From contig NZ_CAXBBQ010000002.1 in assembly GCF_963974575.1 (NCBI RefSeq), forward strand, positions 62,001-126,000: DNA of 64,000 bases, read 5' to 3'. Shown here one piece after another: positions 33,009-42,653 of the stretch. Within the stretch, counting starts at the first letter, position 1, and the number at the start of each line of letters is the position of its first letter. The DNA comes from Sphingosinicella sp963974575 (GTDB lineage Bacteria; Pseudomonadota; Alphaproteobacteria; Sphingomonadales; Sphingomonadaceae). Below the pieces are notes generated by a model. It saw only the letters and a program-made list of their open reading frames with translations, was not told the origin of the DNA and ran no database searches. Made by a program: the position numbers and the translations under genes.

Positions 33009-33191
33009 TCAGCGCTTTCGCCGGAAAACCGTCCACAAAACCGCAAGCAGAATTCCGGCACCCATGCCGATGACGGCCCCAAGCATGGCCTGATGCCAGG
33101 CGATGCCGAATCCCGTGCCTGCAAAGAGCCCCAGTGCGATGAACAGCCCTGCGGGAGAGCTTTGGCTTTGCCCCGGCCGTTCAGCCTGCAT
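33009..33191 (-). CDS. small membrane protein (60 aa), hypothetical
   Basis: A short polar N-terminus (MQAERPGQSQSSPAG) is followed by two membrane helices (LFIALGLFAGTGFGIAW and MLGAVIGMGAGILLAVLWTVF) and a basic end (RRKR). This topology, with both ends in the cytoplasm, is protein-like. No family is recognised. Its stop is five bases from the end of the repeat at 33004. Confidence 0.55.
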   Translation of the reverse strand: MQAERPGQSQSSPAGLFIALGLFAGTGFGIAWHQAMLGAVIGMGAGILLAVLWTVFRRKR

Positions 33192-33369
33192 TTCTCATTC
33201 CTTCGATACCTTCAGGTCGATTTCTGCGCCAACTGTCCCGTCCTGAAACAGGCCGCACATGCCATGCAGACAGCGAAACAATAAAAGCCTTTTGAATTCA
33301 GGTGATTGGCTTCTGGCATCGGCCTTGCTGGAGACGGTGCAGGAACAGGATAGGCGGGGGTAATCTCCA

Positions 33370-33579
33370 ATGCAATTGCTTGCCATACATGATCGCGGTT
33401 CGCTCGAGGATGCCTCGAGCCTGATCGCCAAGTTCGGGGACGACGCTGTCGTCGAAGCCGCGACCATCGCCGATCGCTACCGCGATTCCGGCAATCTCAA
33501 CCTTTTCTGCCGCTGGCGGCAGGTCGAGCGTGCCATCATGCTGCTCCAGCTTGAGGACGTCGTCGGCGAAGTGCACTGA
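33370..33579 (+). CDS. small conserved-looking hypothetical protein (69 aa)
   Basis: MQLLAIHDRGSLEDASSLIAKFGDDAVVEA continues with IADRYRDSGNLNLFCRWRQVERAIMLL. It is soluble and mostly helical by composition, with a balanced amino-acid pattern typical of a real gene. Small proteins with a similar FCRWRxVER ending occur in sphingomonads as far as I recall, with no assigned role. It lies upstream of tamA on the same strand with 84 bases between. Confidence 0.6.
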   Translation: MQLLAIHDRGSLEDASSLIAKFGDDAVVEAATIADRYRDSGNLNLFCRWRQVERAIMLLQLEDVVGEVH

Positions 33580-33663
33580 TCCGTCGATGAGCCGATAGGC
33601 CGAGGCGGAAAGCCAGCAAGATTCCCCTACCGGCGCGGGGCCGGCTTCGGCTAGACCCGTGTA

Positions 33664-35655
33664 ATGTATCGAGCGCTGATCGGCACCAGTATCACGGCTA
33701 TTGCGCTCTTCCTGTCGTCGCCGGCGGCGGCGCAGCAGCCTGCCACCCCCGCATCGGGCGAAACAGCATCCCCCGACACTGGCGCTGACGCTGACGAGCA
33801 GAGAACGAGCCCCCGCGTTCCACTCCCGGAGCTTCCCGAGATCGAAGGCGAATGGAAAGACCTCTTCGCGGAAGAGGCCGCCGACGCCGACGTCGCGCTG
33901 GAGGCGCAGGAAGCGCCCGTCGACATTCGCTATGATTTCGAATTGGGACCGATCGGCCGGCTTAAGGTCGCCGACGCCTTCAAGTCGCTTTCAGCGCTTT
34001 ATGCGGGGCGCGGCAAAACCGTGCCTTCGCTCGCCGAGCTTCAGCGCCGCGCGCGCACCGATACCGAACTGCTGATGCGCCTGCTCCGCGCAGAGGGCTA
34101 TTACGATCCGGAGATCGCGATCGAGGTCGATCCCGCCGCGCGCGACGGCCGCGTTCAGGTCACCGCCGCGGTCGATACGGGGCCGCGCTATACGCTCGGC
34201 GAAATCCAGATCAACGTGGACGATGAGGCCGAGCGCGCACTCATCGAGCAGAAACTCAAGCTCCAGGAAAAGCAGCCGCTCGTCGCCAACGATTTCAACG
34301 CGGCGCTGGACCGGCTTCGCCTCGGCCTCGGCGAGAGCGGCTTTCCGTTCGCGGACGTTGAAAACCCGGACATCGTCGTCGATCACGATACGCGCACGGC
34401 GACCTACGCGCTGAATGTGAAGCTCGGCGACAATTCCCGCTTCGGCCAAATTCGCGTCGATGGCGACCCGCTGTTCAGCGCCAAGCACATCGGGCGCCTC
34501 GCCCGCTTCAAGCCGGGCGACCCCTACGACACGCGCGAGATCGAAGACCTTCGCCGTGCGCTCATCGCCACGGGTCTCGTCAGCACGGTCAGCATCACGC
34601 CGGAACGCCAGCCGCCGCAGGCCGACGGCACGACGCCCGTGAATCTCGTCGTCGCGCTCACCCCTGCCCCGCAGCGCACGCTGGCCGGGCAGGTCGGTTA
34701 CAGCACGACCGACGGTTTCCGCGTCGAGGCGAGCTGGCAGCACCGGAACCTCATTCGGCCGCAAGGGCAGGTCACGTTCCGCGGCGTGCTCGGCACGCAG
34801 GAACAGCGGCTTTCCGCCGATCTGCGCCGTTCGAACTGGAAGCAGCGCGACCGCACGCTCGCCGCGCGGGTCGAGGCGAGCGTCGAGGACCGCGAGGCCT
34901 ATTATGCGCGCACGCTCGGTCTCGGCGCCTTCATCGAGCGCGAAACCAATCTCATCTGGCAGAAAGCCTGGACCTACCGGTTTGGCGCCGAGCTGCAGGC
35001 CTCCGAAGAGCGCGACCGCAGCCTGCGCATCGCACCCGGATTCGCGCCGCTTCGTACCTTCCTCATCGTCGCTGCGCCGATACAGATCGGTTATGATGGC
35101 ACCGACGACCTGCTCGATCCCAAACGCGGGTTCCGGCTCACGGGCTGGGCCAGCCCGGAAGCCTCGTTCCAGAACGGGTTCTTTGGTTACACGCGCGCGC
35201 AGGTGGATGGTTCGGCCTACCTGCCGATGATGGAGGACAAGCTCGTCTTCGCCGGACGCGCGCGCGTCGGCACGATCTTCGGCGCCACGCGCTCGCGCAT
35301 TGCGCCATCGCGCCGTTTCTATGCGGGCGGCGGCGGATCGGTGCGCGGTTATGGCTATCAGGACGTCGGGCCGCAGGATGCCGACGGCGATCCGCTCGGC
35401 GGGCGCAGCCTGATGGAGTTCAGTCTCGAGGCGCGCTACCGCTTCGGCAATTTCGGTATCGTGCCCTTCATCGACGCGGGCCAGATCGATACGCGCCCCT
35501 ACCCGCGCTTCCGCGACCTGCAGTTCGGCGCCGGTATCGGGGCGCGTTACTACACGAACTTCGGCCCCGTCCGCATCGACGTCGCAACCCCGCTCAATCG
35601 GCAGAAGGGTGACTCCCGCGTCGCCGTCTACGTCTCCATTGGGCAGGCCTTCTGA
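33664..35655 (+). CDS. tamA: translocation and assembly module outer-membrane protein TamA
   Basis: A 663-residue Omp85-family protein. The signal peptide ends SSPAAAQQ near residue 24. An acidic linker is followed by POTRA-like domains at about 85-320 (YDFELGPIGRLKVADAFKSLSAL, GPRYTLGEIQINV, FGQIRVDGDPLFSAKHIGRL) and a 16-strand barrel (LAGQVGYSTTDGFRVEASWQHRNL onward). The Omp85 signature near the end is RRFYAGGGGSVRGYGYQDVGP. With TamB it helps place outer-membrane proteins and may aid lipid transport. ATG 33664 is the start; tamB overlaps the stop (TGATG). Confidence 0.93.
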   Translation: MYRALIGTSITAIALFLSSPAAAQQPATPASGETASPDTGADADEQRTSPRVPLPELPEIEGEWKDLFAEEAADADVALEAQEAPVDIRYDFELGPIGRLKVADAFKSLSALYAGRGKTVPSLAELQRRARTDTELLMRLLRAEGYYDPEIAIEVDPAARDGRVQVTAAVDTGPRYTLGEIQINVDDEAERALIEQKLKLQEKQPLVANDFNAALDRLRLGLGESGFPFADVENPDIVVDHDTRTATYALNVKLGDNSRFGQIRVDGDPLFSAKHIGRLARFKPGDPYDTREIEDLRRALIATGLVSTVSITPERQPPQADGTTPVNLVVALTPAPQRTLAGQVGYSTTDGFRVEASWQHRNLIRPQGQVTFRGVLGTQEQRLSADLRRSNWKQRDRTLAARVEASVEDREAYYARTLGLGAFIERETNLIWQKAWTYRFGAELQASEERDRSLRIAPGFAPLRTFLIVAAPIQIGYDGTDDLLDPKRGFRLTGWASPEASFQNGFFGYTRAQVDGSAYLPMMEDKLVFAGRARVGTIFGATRSRIAPSRRFYAGGGGSVRGYGYQDVGPQDADGDPLGGRSLMEFSLEARYRFGNFGIVPFIDAGQIDTRPYPRFRDLQFGAGIGARYYTNFGPVRIDVATPLNRQKGDSRVAVYVSIGQAF

Positions 35656-38600
35656 TGGAACGCGACGGCATCATCGAAGAGATCGAGGACGAGGTGCTGA
35701 GCCGCCCGTTCTGGACCTATGCGATGCGCGGTTTCCTCTGGCTCTCCGCCATTGCCGTCGGCCTCGCGCTCCTCATCGCTGCCGCACTGACCGTGCTCGA
35801 CACGGACAGGGGCCGCGTCTGGCTCGTCGCGCGCGTCATGGGCCTTGCGCCCGAATCCGGGCTGCGCATCGGCATCGACCGGATCGACGGCTCGCTCTAC
35901 GGCGCCGCCGTCGTCCACGGCCTCACCCTGTCGGATCCGCAAGGCCGCTTCCTCGAAGCCCCGCGCGTCGAGCTCGACTGGCGCCCGCAGGCAGTGTTCA
36001 GCCGCCGGCTCCATATCGTGAAGCTTGTCGTGCCCGAGGCGCGGCTGCTCAAGATACCCAAGCTGATCCCGAGCGGGGAGGAAAAGCCTATCCTCCCGAA
36101 CTACGACATCTATGTCGGGCGCTTCGAGATCGGCAATCTGACCCTCGAACCCCCGGTTCTCGGCAAGCGCCACCAGATCTCCGCGAACGGCGGCGCCGAC
36201 ATCGCGAGCGGCCGCCTCCTCGCCGCACTGCGCGCGTCCTCACGCACCGGCGGCGACGCGCTCGTCGCCCGCGTCGATGCCCGTCCTGACGACAAGGTGT
36301 TCGACATCGAAGGCCGCCTCGTGGCGCCCGCAGGCGGCGTCGTCGGCGGCATCCTCGGCCTCGATCAGCCGCTCGTCGCCACGATCGAAGGCGAAGGCAG
36401 CTGGCAGAAGTGGCGCGGCACGGCCGTCGGCACGCTCGGCGACGCCCCGCTCATGGACCTCGCGCTCAGCGCCGACGATGGCCGTTTCGCGCTGAAGGGC
36501 ACCGCCTCCCCCGGCCTTGCCATCGGCGGCATCGTCCGCAAATTCGGCTCGCCCTCGATCGAGGTGGATGCCGCCGCGACAATCGCCGAGCGCGTCATCG
36601 AAGGTCGCGCCTCGATCGTCTCGCCGTCGGTAGGGCTTGAGCTGGACGGCGCTGTGGATCTCGCTGAATCCCGTTTCCGCACCGTCTCCGTCGGCGCTTC
36701 CGTGCGTCAGCCGAAGGCGCTGATCTCGACGATGACGGCGGACGACATGCGCCTTGCCATGACGCTCGATGGCCCGCTCTCGCGCCCTCTCGTCGATTAT
36801 CGCCTGTCCGCCAACTGGCTCGCCATCGGCACCACGCGTCTCGACCGTGTCGAAGTGACGGGCAAGGGAGAGCTTCCGAAGGACAAGCTCGCGGTTCCGG
36901 TAGAGGCGCGCGCGCTTCGCGTCACCGGGCTCGGCGAACTCGTCGAAGCGCTCGCCACCAACCCGCGCATCACCGGCGTCGTTGCGCTCGACGGCCCCAA
37001 CATCGTCGGCAAGGGCCTCAAGATTTCGAGTGACCGCGTGACCGCGACCGCCGACCTCAACATCGAAACACGCACGGGCCGCTACAGCGTGAACGCCGAC
37101 GGCTCGGTGCCGCGCTATGTCATCCCCGGTCTCGGCATGGCGGACATCAAGGCGAAGCTGCTGTTCGAACCCGATGCGCGCGCCGGCAATCGCCTGCGGA
37201 TCAGCGGCAAGGCCGACGCCGCGATGACGCGGCTCGATAACGGCCTGCTGGCCTTCCTCTTCCAGGGCAATCCGCGCGTCGTCGCCAATATCGTCCGCAC
37301 GCCCGACGGCCTCGTCACGTTCACGAACGCCGTGCTCACCTCGCCCGACATGCGCGTCACCGGGCGCGGCACTTATGCGATGGACCAACGCATCCGCTTC
37401 ACCGGCAACGCCGTTTCGGAGCGCTACGGCCCGATGGACGTGGAACTCGGCGGCCTCGTGACGCGCCCCGAAGCGCGGATCCGCGTCAAGAGCTACGCAG
37501 CAGGCATCGAGCTTCGCGATATTCGCGCCACCTTCACGCCGCAGGGCGAGAATTACGCCTTCACGGCGCTTGCCGATACGGTCGCAGGCCCGGCGCGGGC
37601 GCACGGCCGCATCCTTACCGGCGCGCAGACGGTCTACGACATCGAAGCCGCCGAGATCGCCGGGCTCACGGCGGCAGGCCCGCTCCGCGCCGTCGATGGC
37701 GCCCCGGCGGTCTCGGGCGTGCTTGATGTGCGCGGCGCCGGCATCTCGGGCAAGATCCGCCTGTCGCCCGAAGACGGCGTACAGCGCATCGACGCCAATC
37801 TCGGTGCGCGCGCTGCGCGGCTCGATTTCGGCGGCGGCACCACCATCCGGCGCGGCTGGGTGGACGGCAACATCGTGCTCCGGGAGGCCGGCGCCGAAAT
37901 CTCGGGACGCTTCGATATCGAAGGCCTGAAGCAGTCGGCGCTGCTGCTGAAAACGCTGAAGGGCACGCTTGAAATGCAGGCGGGCGAAGGCACCGCCGCG
38001 CTCATCGCCACCGGCGAGCGCGGCGCCCCCTTCACGTTCGATCTTGCCGCGAGCTTCGATCCCGAAAGCATCATCATCACCAGCCAGGGCACGATCGCAC
38101 GCCAGGCGTTCGCGCTCGCCGCCCCCGCGCGTCTTGATCGCACGGAAGACGGCTGGCACCTCGCGTCCGTCGTACTCAACCTGCCGTCGGGCTCGGCCAA
38201 GATCAGCGGAACGTTCGGCGACACGATCAGCCTCACCACCGATCTCAATGCCGCCGGTCTCGGCCTGCTTCAGCTCGCGCTACCGGGCATGAACTTCACA
38301 GGCACTGCGAGCGGCCGCATCGACATGATCTTCCCGTCGGGCGGCCTCCCGCGCGGCACGGCAAAGCTGCGCGTCACCGATTTCACGCGCGCGACCGAGG
38401 CTTTCTCGAAGCCCGTCGATCTCGCCGTCGTCGCGCAGCTCGAGGCCAACAAGGCGGTGATGCGCGCCGCCTTCCTCGATAACGGCCAGCGCCTCGGCAT
38501 CCTGCAGGGGCGCCTGCTCTCAATCCCCGGCAGTATCGACGATCCCTGGCTCGACCGCCTGATGAAGGCGCCGATCTCCGGCCAGCTCCGCTGGCGCGGC

Positions 38601-39863
38601 CCCGCCGAGATGCTCTGGCCCTTGACCGGCGTCGGCGCGCTCAGCGTACGCGGCAACATCGCGGTGGCGCTGGAGATCAACGGCGAGCTTGGCGACCCCT
38701 CGCTCACCGGCATCGTACGGTCGCGGGCATCACGCATCGAAAGCGCGATCACTGGCACGGTCGTGGACAATATTCGCCTCGCGGGCCGTTTCACGGGCTC
38801 GCGCCTCGAACTCACCGAGTTTTCGGGAACTGCGGGTACGGGCTCTATTTCCGGCAGCGGCGGCATCGACCTTTCGTTTGCGCGTGGTTTCCCCATCGAG
38901 ATCGCGATGGTGATGAAATCGGCACTGATCCTCAATCGCGACGACTTACGGGCGACAGCAAGCGGACCCTTGAGGATCAGCAACAGTCCCGAAGGCGCCA
39001 TCATTTCGGGCAACGTGAATATCGACCGTGCCCGCTTCAATATCGGGCAGACCGCGCAAGTCGAGGTTCCCACGCTCCGCGTGCGCGAAAAGAACGCGGA
39101 GCTCCTGCGGGCGGAACCCGTCGTCGCCGAAGGCGCGGCGGAGCCCACCGTCTGGCAGCTCGACGTGAAGGCAAAGGGCAACAACGAGATCATGGTCCGC
39201 GGCATGGGCCTCGATTCGGAATGGTCGGCGGACCTCGATATCAAGGGGTCGGCAACCGCGCCGCGCATCGGCGGTGTCGCCGAACTCGTGCGCGGCGACT
39301 ACGAGTTCGCAGGCAAGACCTTCCGGCTGACACGCGGCGAACTGCGCTTCACCGGCACCTATCCGCCCGATCCGGTGGTGGACATCGCCGCCGAGGCGCG
39401 CGTCGAAGGCCTCACCGCTACGATCACCATCCGCGGCACCGGTCAGCGTCCCGAGATCGCCTTCTCGTCGATCCCGGCGCTGCCGCAGGACGAGGTGCTC
39501 TCGCGCGTGCTCTTCGGCACCTCGATCTCGAACCTCTCCGCACCCGAAGCGCTCCAGCTTGCAGGCGCGGTCGCCTCGCTGCAGGGCGGCGGCGGCGGTA
39601 TCAACCCGATCAACGCCGTGCGCCGCGCTGTCGGGCTCGATCGGCTGCGTATCATGGAAGCGAACCAGCTCACCGGCCAGAAAACCGCCGTTGCGGCGGG
39701 CGAATACCTCACCGACCGCGTCTACGTGGAGGTCGCCACCGACGCGCAGGGCTACACCGCGACGCAGCTCGAAGTGGAGCTGACGCGCGCGCTCTCGATC
39801 CTCTCGTCGGTCGCGACGCTCGGCGGCACCAGCGTCAACCTGCGCTGGTCGAAGGATTATTGA
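35655..39863 (+). CDS. tamB: translocation and assembly module inner-membrane protein TamB (DUF490)
   Basis: A 1402-residue periplasm-spanning protein anchored by one N-terminal helix (FLWLSAIAVGLALLIAAALTVL, about 27-48). The middle is a long repetitive beta structure of the AsmA/TamB kind. The C-terminal DUF490 domain (about 1150-1402) has GVAELVRGDYEFAGKTFRLTRGELRFTG, LPQDEVLSRVLFG and LGGTSVNLRWSKDY. It partners TamA, encoded directly upstream with overlapping codons, and like other bridge-like proteins may conduct phospholipids. There is no frameshift across 4.2 kb. Confidence 0.94.
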   Translation: MERDGIIEEIEDEVLSRPFWTYAMRGFLWLSAIAVGLALLIAAALTVLDTDRGRVWLVARVMGLAPESGLRIGIDRIDGSLYGAAVVHGLTLSDPQGRFLEAPRVELDWRPQAVFSRRLHIVKLVVPEARLLKIPKLIPSGEEKPILPNYDIYVGRFEIGNLTLEPPVLGKRHQISANGGADIASGRLLAALRASSRTGGDALVARVDARPDDKVFDIEGRLVAPAGGVVGGILGLDQPLVATIEGEGSWQKWRGTAVGTLGDAPLMDLALSADDGRFALKGTASPGLAIGGIVRKFGSPSIEVDAAATIAERVIEGRASIVSPSVGLELDGAVDLAESRFRTVSVGASVRQPKALISTMTADDMRLAMTLDGPLSRPLVDYRLSANWLAIGTTRLDRVEVTGKGELPKDKLAVPVEARALRVTGLGELVEALATNPRITGVVALDGPNIVGKGLKISSDRVTATADLNIETRTGRYSVNADGSVPRYVIPGLGMADIKAKLLFEPDARAGNRLRISGKADAAMTRLDNGLLAFLFQGNPRVVANIVRTPDGLVTFTNAVLTSPDMRVTGRGTYAMDQRIRFTGNAVSERYGPMDVELGGLVTRPEARIRVKSYAAGIELRDIRATFTPQGENYAFTALADTVAGPARAHGRILTGAQTVYDIEAAEIAGLTAAGPLRAVDGAPAVSGVLDVRGAGISGKIRLSPEDGVQRIDANLGARAARLDFGGGTTIRRGWVDGNIVLREAGAEISGRFDIEGLKQSALLLKTLKGTLEMQAGEGTAALIATGERGAPFTFDLAASFDPESIIITSQGTIARQAFALAAPARLDRTEDGWHLASVVLNLPSGSAKISGTFGDTISLTTDLNAAGLGLLQLALPGMNFTGTASGRIDMIFPSGGLPRGTAKLRVTDFTRATEAFSKPVDLAVVAQLEANKAVMRAAFLDNGQRLGILQGRLLSIPGSIDDPWLDRLMKAPISGQLRWRGPAEMLWPLTGVGALSVRGNIAVALEINGELGDPSLTGIVRSRASRIESAITGTVVDNIRLAGRFTGSRLELTEFSGTAGTGSISGSGGIDLSFARGFPIEIAMVMKSALILNRDDLRATASGPLRISNSPEGAIISGNVNIDRARFNIGQTAQVEVPTLRVREKNAELLRAEPVVAEGAAEPTVWQLDVKAKGNNEIMVRGMGLDSEWSADLDIKGSATAPRIGGVAELVRGDYEFAGKTFRLTRGELRFTGTYPPDPVVDIAAEARVEGLTATITIRGTGQRPEIAFSSIPALPQDEVLSRVLFGTSISNLSAPEALQLAGAVASLQGGGGGINPINAVRRAVGLDRLRIMEANQLTGQKTAVAAGEYLTDRVYVEVATDAQGYTATQLEVELTRALSILSSVATLGGTSVNLRWSKDY

Positions 39864-39895
39864 GATCTCTGAAAAGCGCCGAAAAGCAAGAAAAC

Positions 39896-39973
39896 TGGGG
39901 CGACCGACGGGGATTGAACCCGCAACCTCCGGTACCACAAACCGGCGCTCTAACCAATTGAGCTACGGTCGCC
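39896..39973 (-). tRNA. tRNA-His (GTG)
   Basis: On the - strand the cloverleaf starts GGCGACCGTAGCTC. The anticodon loop TTGTGGT carries GTG, the T arm is GCGGGTTCAATCCCCGT, and an encoded CCA ends at 39896. G at 39973 serves as the extra G-1 that pairs with discriminator C73, the histidine identity pair. It follows tamB convergently. Confidence 0.95.
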
Positions 39974-40124
39974 ACGCGCGATGAGGATGCGCACATACGG
40001 GCGCCCCGGCCTGCCGTCAAGCGAGGCACATGCCCCTGCTGAATTTTTAGGCAAGATGCCCGGAAGTCGTGCAGCATTCGATCAGGAGACGGCCTGAAAA
40101 TGCGCTTTGCCGCGCTGCGGCATC

Positions 40125-40139
40125 TGGCACGGATCATGC
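40125..40139 (+). promoter_or_regulatory. sigma-54 promoter of glnB-glnA
   Basis: TGGCACGGATCATGC fits the RpoN consensus: GG and GC are exactly 10 bases apart, TGGCACG is a full -24 match, and ATGC stands for TTGC at -12. Transcription would start near 40150, 50 bases before glnB. A perfect dyad (TGCCGC-GCT-GCGGCA) overlaps just upstream at 40108-40122. Sigma-54/NtrC control of glnB-glnA is well known in proteobacteria. Confidence 0.75.
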
Positions 40140-40199
40140 GTTACGCGAAGGCAATACCCCATCCGGGGCAGATCGAATTCGTTCAAGGGGTAAAGCCAG

Positions 40200-40538
40200 G
40201 TGAAAAAAATCGAGGCGATCATCAAGCCCTTCAAGCTTGATGAGGTGAAGGAAGCGCTGCACGAAGTCGGCGTGTCGGGCATCACCGTTGTCGAGGCCAA
40301 GGGTTTTGGCCGCCAGAAGGGCCATACCGAGCTTTATCGCGGTGCCGAATATATCGTGGACTTTCTCCCCAAGGTGAAGCTCGAGGTCGTCGTCGACGAC
40401 GGCATTGTCGAGCGCACCGTGGAAGCCATTGCGGGTGCCGCCAAAACCGGCCGCATCGGCGACGGCAAGATCTTCGTGTCGACGATCGAGTCGGCCTACC
40501 GCATCCGTACCGGCGAGCGCGACAGCGAAGCCATCTGA
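40200..40538 (+). CDS. glnB: nitrogen regulatory protein PII
   Basis: A 112-residue PII signal protein that senses 2-oxoglutarate and ATP/ADP and controls glutamine synthetase and nitrogen transcription. The T-loop holds Tyr51 (TELYRGAEY), the uridylylation site, and Lys90-region signatures TGRIGDGKIFVS are intact. The start is GTG at 40200 (MKKIEAIIKPFKLDEVKEAL). It lies 52 bases upstream of glnA and behind a sigma-54 promoter; absence of an adjacent amtB suggests GlnB rather than GlnK. Confidence 0.97.
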   Translation: MKKIEAIIKPFKLDEVKEALHEVGVSGITVVEAKGFGRQKGHTELYRGAEYIVDFLPKVKLEVVVDDGIVERTVEAIAGAAKTGRIGDGKIFVSTIESAYRIRTGERDSEAI

Positions 40539-40590
40539 AGCATCATTCGAACACAACCACAGCAGCAGGGTTAAAAAAGGAAGGCGAGTA

Positions 40591-42003
40591 ATGGCGAACA
40601 AACCAGCCGACATTCTGAAGATGATCAAGGACCAGGAGATCGAGTGGCTCGATGTCCGCTTCACCGACATCCGGGGCAAATGGCACCACATGGCGATGTG
40701 CTCGGGCGTGATCGACGAAGACATGCTGACCGACGGCATCATGTTCGACGGCTCGTCGATCGACGGCTGGAAGGCCATCAACGAGTCCGACATGATCCTG
40801 AAGCCTGACCTCGACGCGGTCTATGTCGATCCGTTCTCGGCGACGCCGATGCTGATCGTGTTCTGCGACGTCGTCGATCCGGCGACGGGCGAGCTCTACG
40901 GCTCCGATCCGCGCTCGGTCGCCAAGCGCGCCGAAGCGTTCCTCGGCAACAGCGGCGTCGGCGACACCGCCTATGTCGGTCCTGAAGCCGAATTCTTCGT
41001 CTTCGACGACGTGCGCTTCGAAAACGGCTACGCCGGCGCGGGCTACAAGATCGACGACATCGAGCTGCCGACCAACAGCGGTCGCGAGTACGACGAAGGC
41101 AACATGGGCCACCGTCCGCGCGCCAAGGGCGGCTACTTCCCCGTCGCGCCGGTCGATCCGTGCCACGATCTGCGTTCGGAAATGGTCTCCGTGATGCTCG
41201 AAATGGGCTTGCCCATGGACAAGCACCATCACGAAGTTGCTGCAGCGCAGCACGAGCTTGGCCTCACCTTCGGCACGCTCGTACAGACCGCCGACCGGAT
41301 GCAGATCTACAAGTATGTCGTGCACAACGTCGCGCACGCCTATGGCAAAACGGCAACATTTATGCCCAAGCCCATCAAGGACGACAACGGCTCGGGAATG
41401 CACACGCACATCTCGATCTGGAAGAAGGGCAAGCCGCTGTTTTCGGGCGACGGTTACGCCGGTCTTTCGGAAACCGCGCTGTTCTTCATCGGCGGCGTCA
41501 TCAAGCACGCCAAGGCGCTGAATGCGTTCACGAACCCCTCGACGAACAGCTACAAGCGCCTCGTCCCGGGCTTCGAAGCGCCGGTGCTGCTGGCCTATTC
41601 CAGCCGCAACCGTTCGGCCTCCTGCCGTATTCCCTACGGCACGGGCCCGAAGAGCCGCCGCGTCGAGTTCCGCTTCCCGGACGCCACGGCGAACCCGTAC
41701 CTCTGCTACGCCGCGATCCTGATGGCCGGCCTCGACGGTATCGAAAACCGCATCCACCCCGGCCAGCCGATGGACAAGAACCTCTACGACCTTCCGCCGA
41801 AGGAGCTGAAGAAGGTTCCGACCGTGTGCAGCTCGCTGCGCGAGGCGCTCGTCAACCTCGACAAGAACCGCAAGGTCTTCACGCGCGGCGGTGTATTCAC
41901 CGACGAGATGATCGACAGCTTCATCGACCTGAAGATGCACGAAGTGCAGCGCTGGGAAATGGCGCCGTCGCCCGTCGAATTCGACATGTACTATTCGGCC
42001 TGA
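40591..42003 (+). CDS. glnA: glutamine synthetase type I
   Basis: A 470-residue GSI-beta enzyme that makes glutamine from glutamate, ammonia and ATP. Signatures are FTDIRGKWHHM, the metal/substrate-binding FDGSSIDGW, GPEAEFFVFDDV, the histidine-rich MDKHHHEVAAAQHELG, KPIKDDNGSGMHTHIS and NRSASCRIP. Tyr399 in NLYDLPPKE is the adenylylation site used to switch it off. The ribosome site AAGGAAGGCGAG precedes ATG 40591. A good terminator follows the stop, closing the glnB-glnA transcript. Confidence 0.98.
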   Translation: MANKPADILKMIKDQEIEWLDVRFTDIRGKWHHMAMCSGVIDEDMLTDGIMFDGSSIDGWKAINESDMILKPDLDAVYVDPFSATPMLIVFCDVVDPATGELYGSDPRSVAKRAEAFLGNSGVGDTAYVGPEAEFFVFDDVRFENGYAGAGYKIDDIELPTNSGREYDEGNMGHRPRAKGGYFPVAPVDPCHDLRSEMVSVMLEMGLPMDKHHHEVAAAQHELGLTFGTLVQTADRMQIYKYVVHNVAHAYGKTATFMPKPIKDDNGSGMHTHISIWKKGKPLFSGDGYAGLSETALFFIGGVIKHAKALNAFTNPSTNSYKRLVPGFEAPVLLAYSSRNRSASCRIPYGTGPKSRRVEFRFPDATANPYLCYAAILMAGLDGIENRIHPGQPMDKNLYDLPPKELKKVPTVCSSLREALVNLDKNRKVFTRGGVFTDEMIDSFIDLKMHEVQRWEMAPSPVEFDMYYSA

Positions 42004-42024
42004 TCGGGGGATTTGGGCCGTTCA

Positions 42025-42054
42025 GGGGCTCGCGCGAAAGCGCGGGCCCCTTTT
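42025..42054 (+). terminator. Rho-independent terminator of glnA
   Basis: GGGGCTCGCGC, a GAAA tetraloop, then GCGCGGGCCCC and TTTT: an 11-bp stem with one wobble, 21 bases after the glnA stop. The T-run overlaps the stop codon of the convergent small gene. Confidence 0.85.
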
Positions 42055-42440
42055 CATTTTGGGGTACTGTTGTTTTGCGGCTCAGGGAGCCGTTCAGCGG
42101 GAAATATGGTTGGTCGCGGTAGACACTCGCCGTTCTTCCCCATTCGTTGCCACGTCGGCGCTCCCGGAGTGACGTAGCCAATTCGAACGGTCTTACCGTG
42201 CGCGCATTTGAGTTGCACTGAGCCTTCGAATTTTGGCAATCCAACATAGGCGAAACCAACACTCATCAGATTTTGCCGTCTTCCAAAACCATCCACGATC
42301 TGAGCGGACACGACCTCGCGATTGGGATCGAAGAATACAACGCTGCCCGTGAACAAAAGCGTGCCCGCAACGACAATTATTGTCGCACCCAATGCCAATG
42401 CTATTCGCCCGGACCGCAAAACGCCTCTCCCTGACCGCAT
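42054..42440 (-). CDS. membrane-anchored hypothetical protein (128 aa)
   Basis: A basic start (MRSGRGVLRSGR) precedes one membrane helix (IALALGATIIVVAGTLLFTGSVVFF, about 13-37). The rest is an extracytoplasmic domain (VVSAQIVDGFGRRQNLMSVG, VQLKCAHGKTVRIGYVTPGAPTWQ) with two cysteines that may form a disulfide, ending in a proline-rich tail. It is not recognised. GC content is a little below the neighbours. The stop lies inside the glnA terminator T-run. Confidence 0.6.
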   Translation of the reverse strand: MRSGRGVLRSGRIALALGATIIVVAGTLLFTGSVVFFDPNREVVSAQIVDGFGRRQNLMSVGFAYVGLPKFEGSVQLKCAHGKTVRIGYVTPGAPTWQRMGKNGECLPRPTIFPAERLPEPQNNSTPK

Positions 42441-42588
42441 TTTGCATACGCTAGCAATCAACCGCAAGCGAGGCAGCAACCCACCGTCACCCGGCGAAGG
42501 CCGGGGCCCATAACCACGGTTGCATGGATATCGGCCTTCGCCGTTATGCCGATAGAGGGACGAAAAAAAGCGGCACCTGCGTCTTCCC

Positions 42589-42629
42589 AAAAAAGAAAGC
42601 CCCGGAAGTCCTGAGACTTCCGGGGCTTT
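42589..42629 (-). terminator. Rho-independent terminator of the TorF-like gene
   Basis: Reading leftward: AAAGCCCCGGAAGTC, a 4-base loop, GACTTCCGGGGCTTT, then CTTTTTT. A perfect 15-bp stem with a T-rich tail, 25 bases after the stop of the gene at 42654. Confidence 0.9.
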
Positions 42630-42653
42630 CCCCGTGACGATTAGAGTATCGGA

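Noticed and set aside
36240..38159. 639-codon frame opposite tamB
   Set aside because: It is a shadow of the intact 1402-codon tamB reading.
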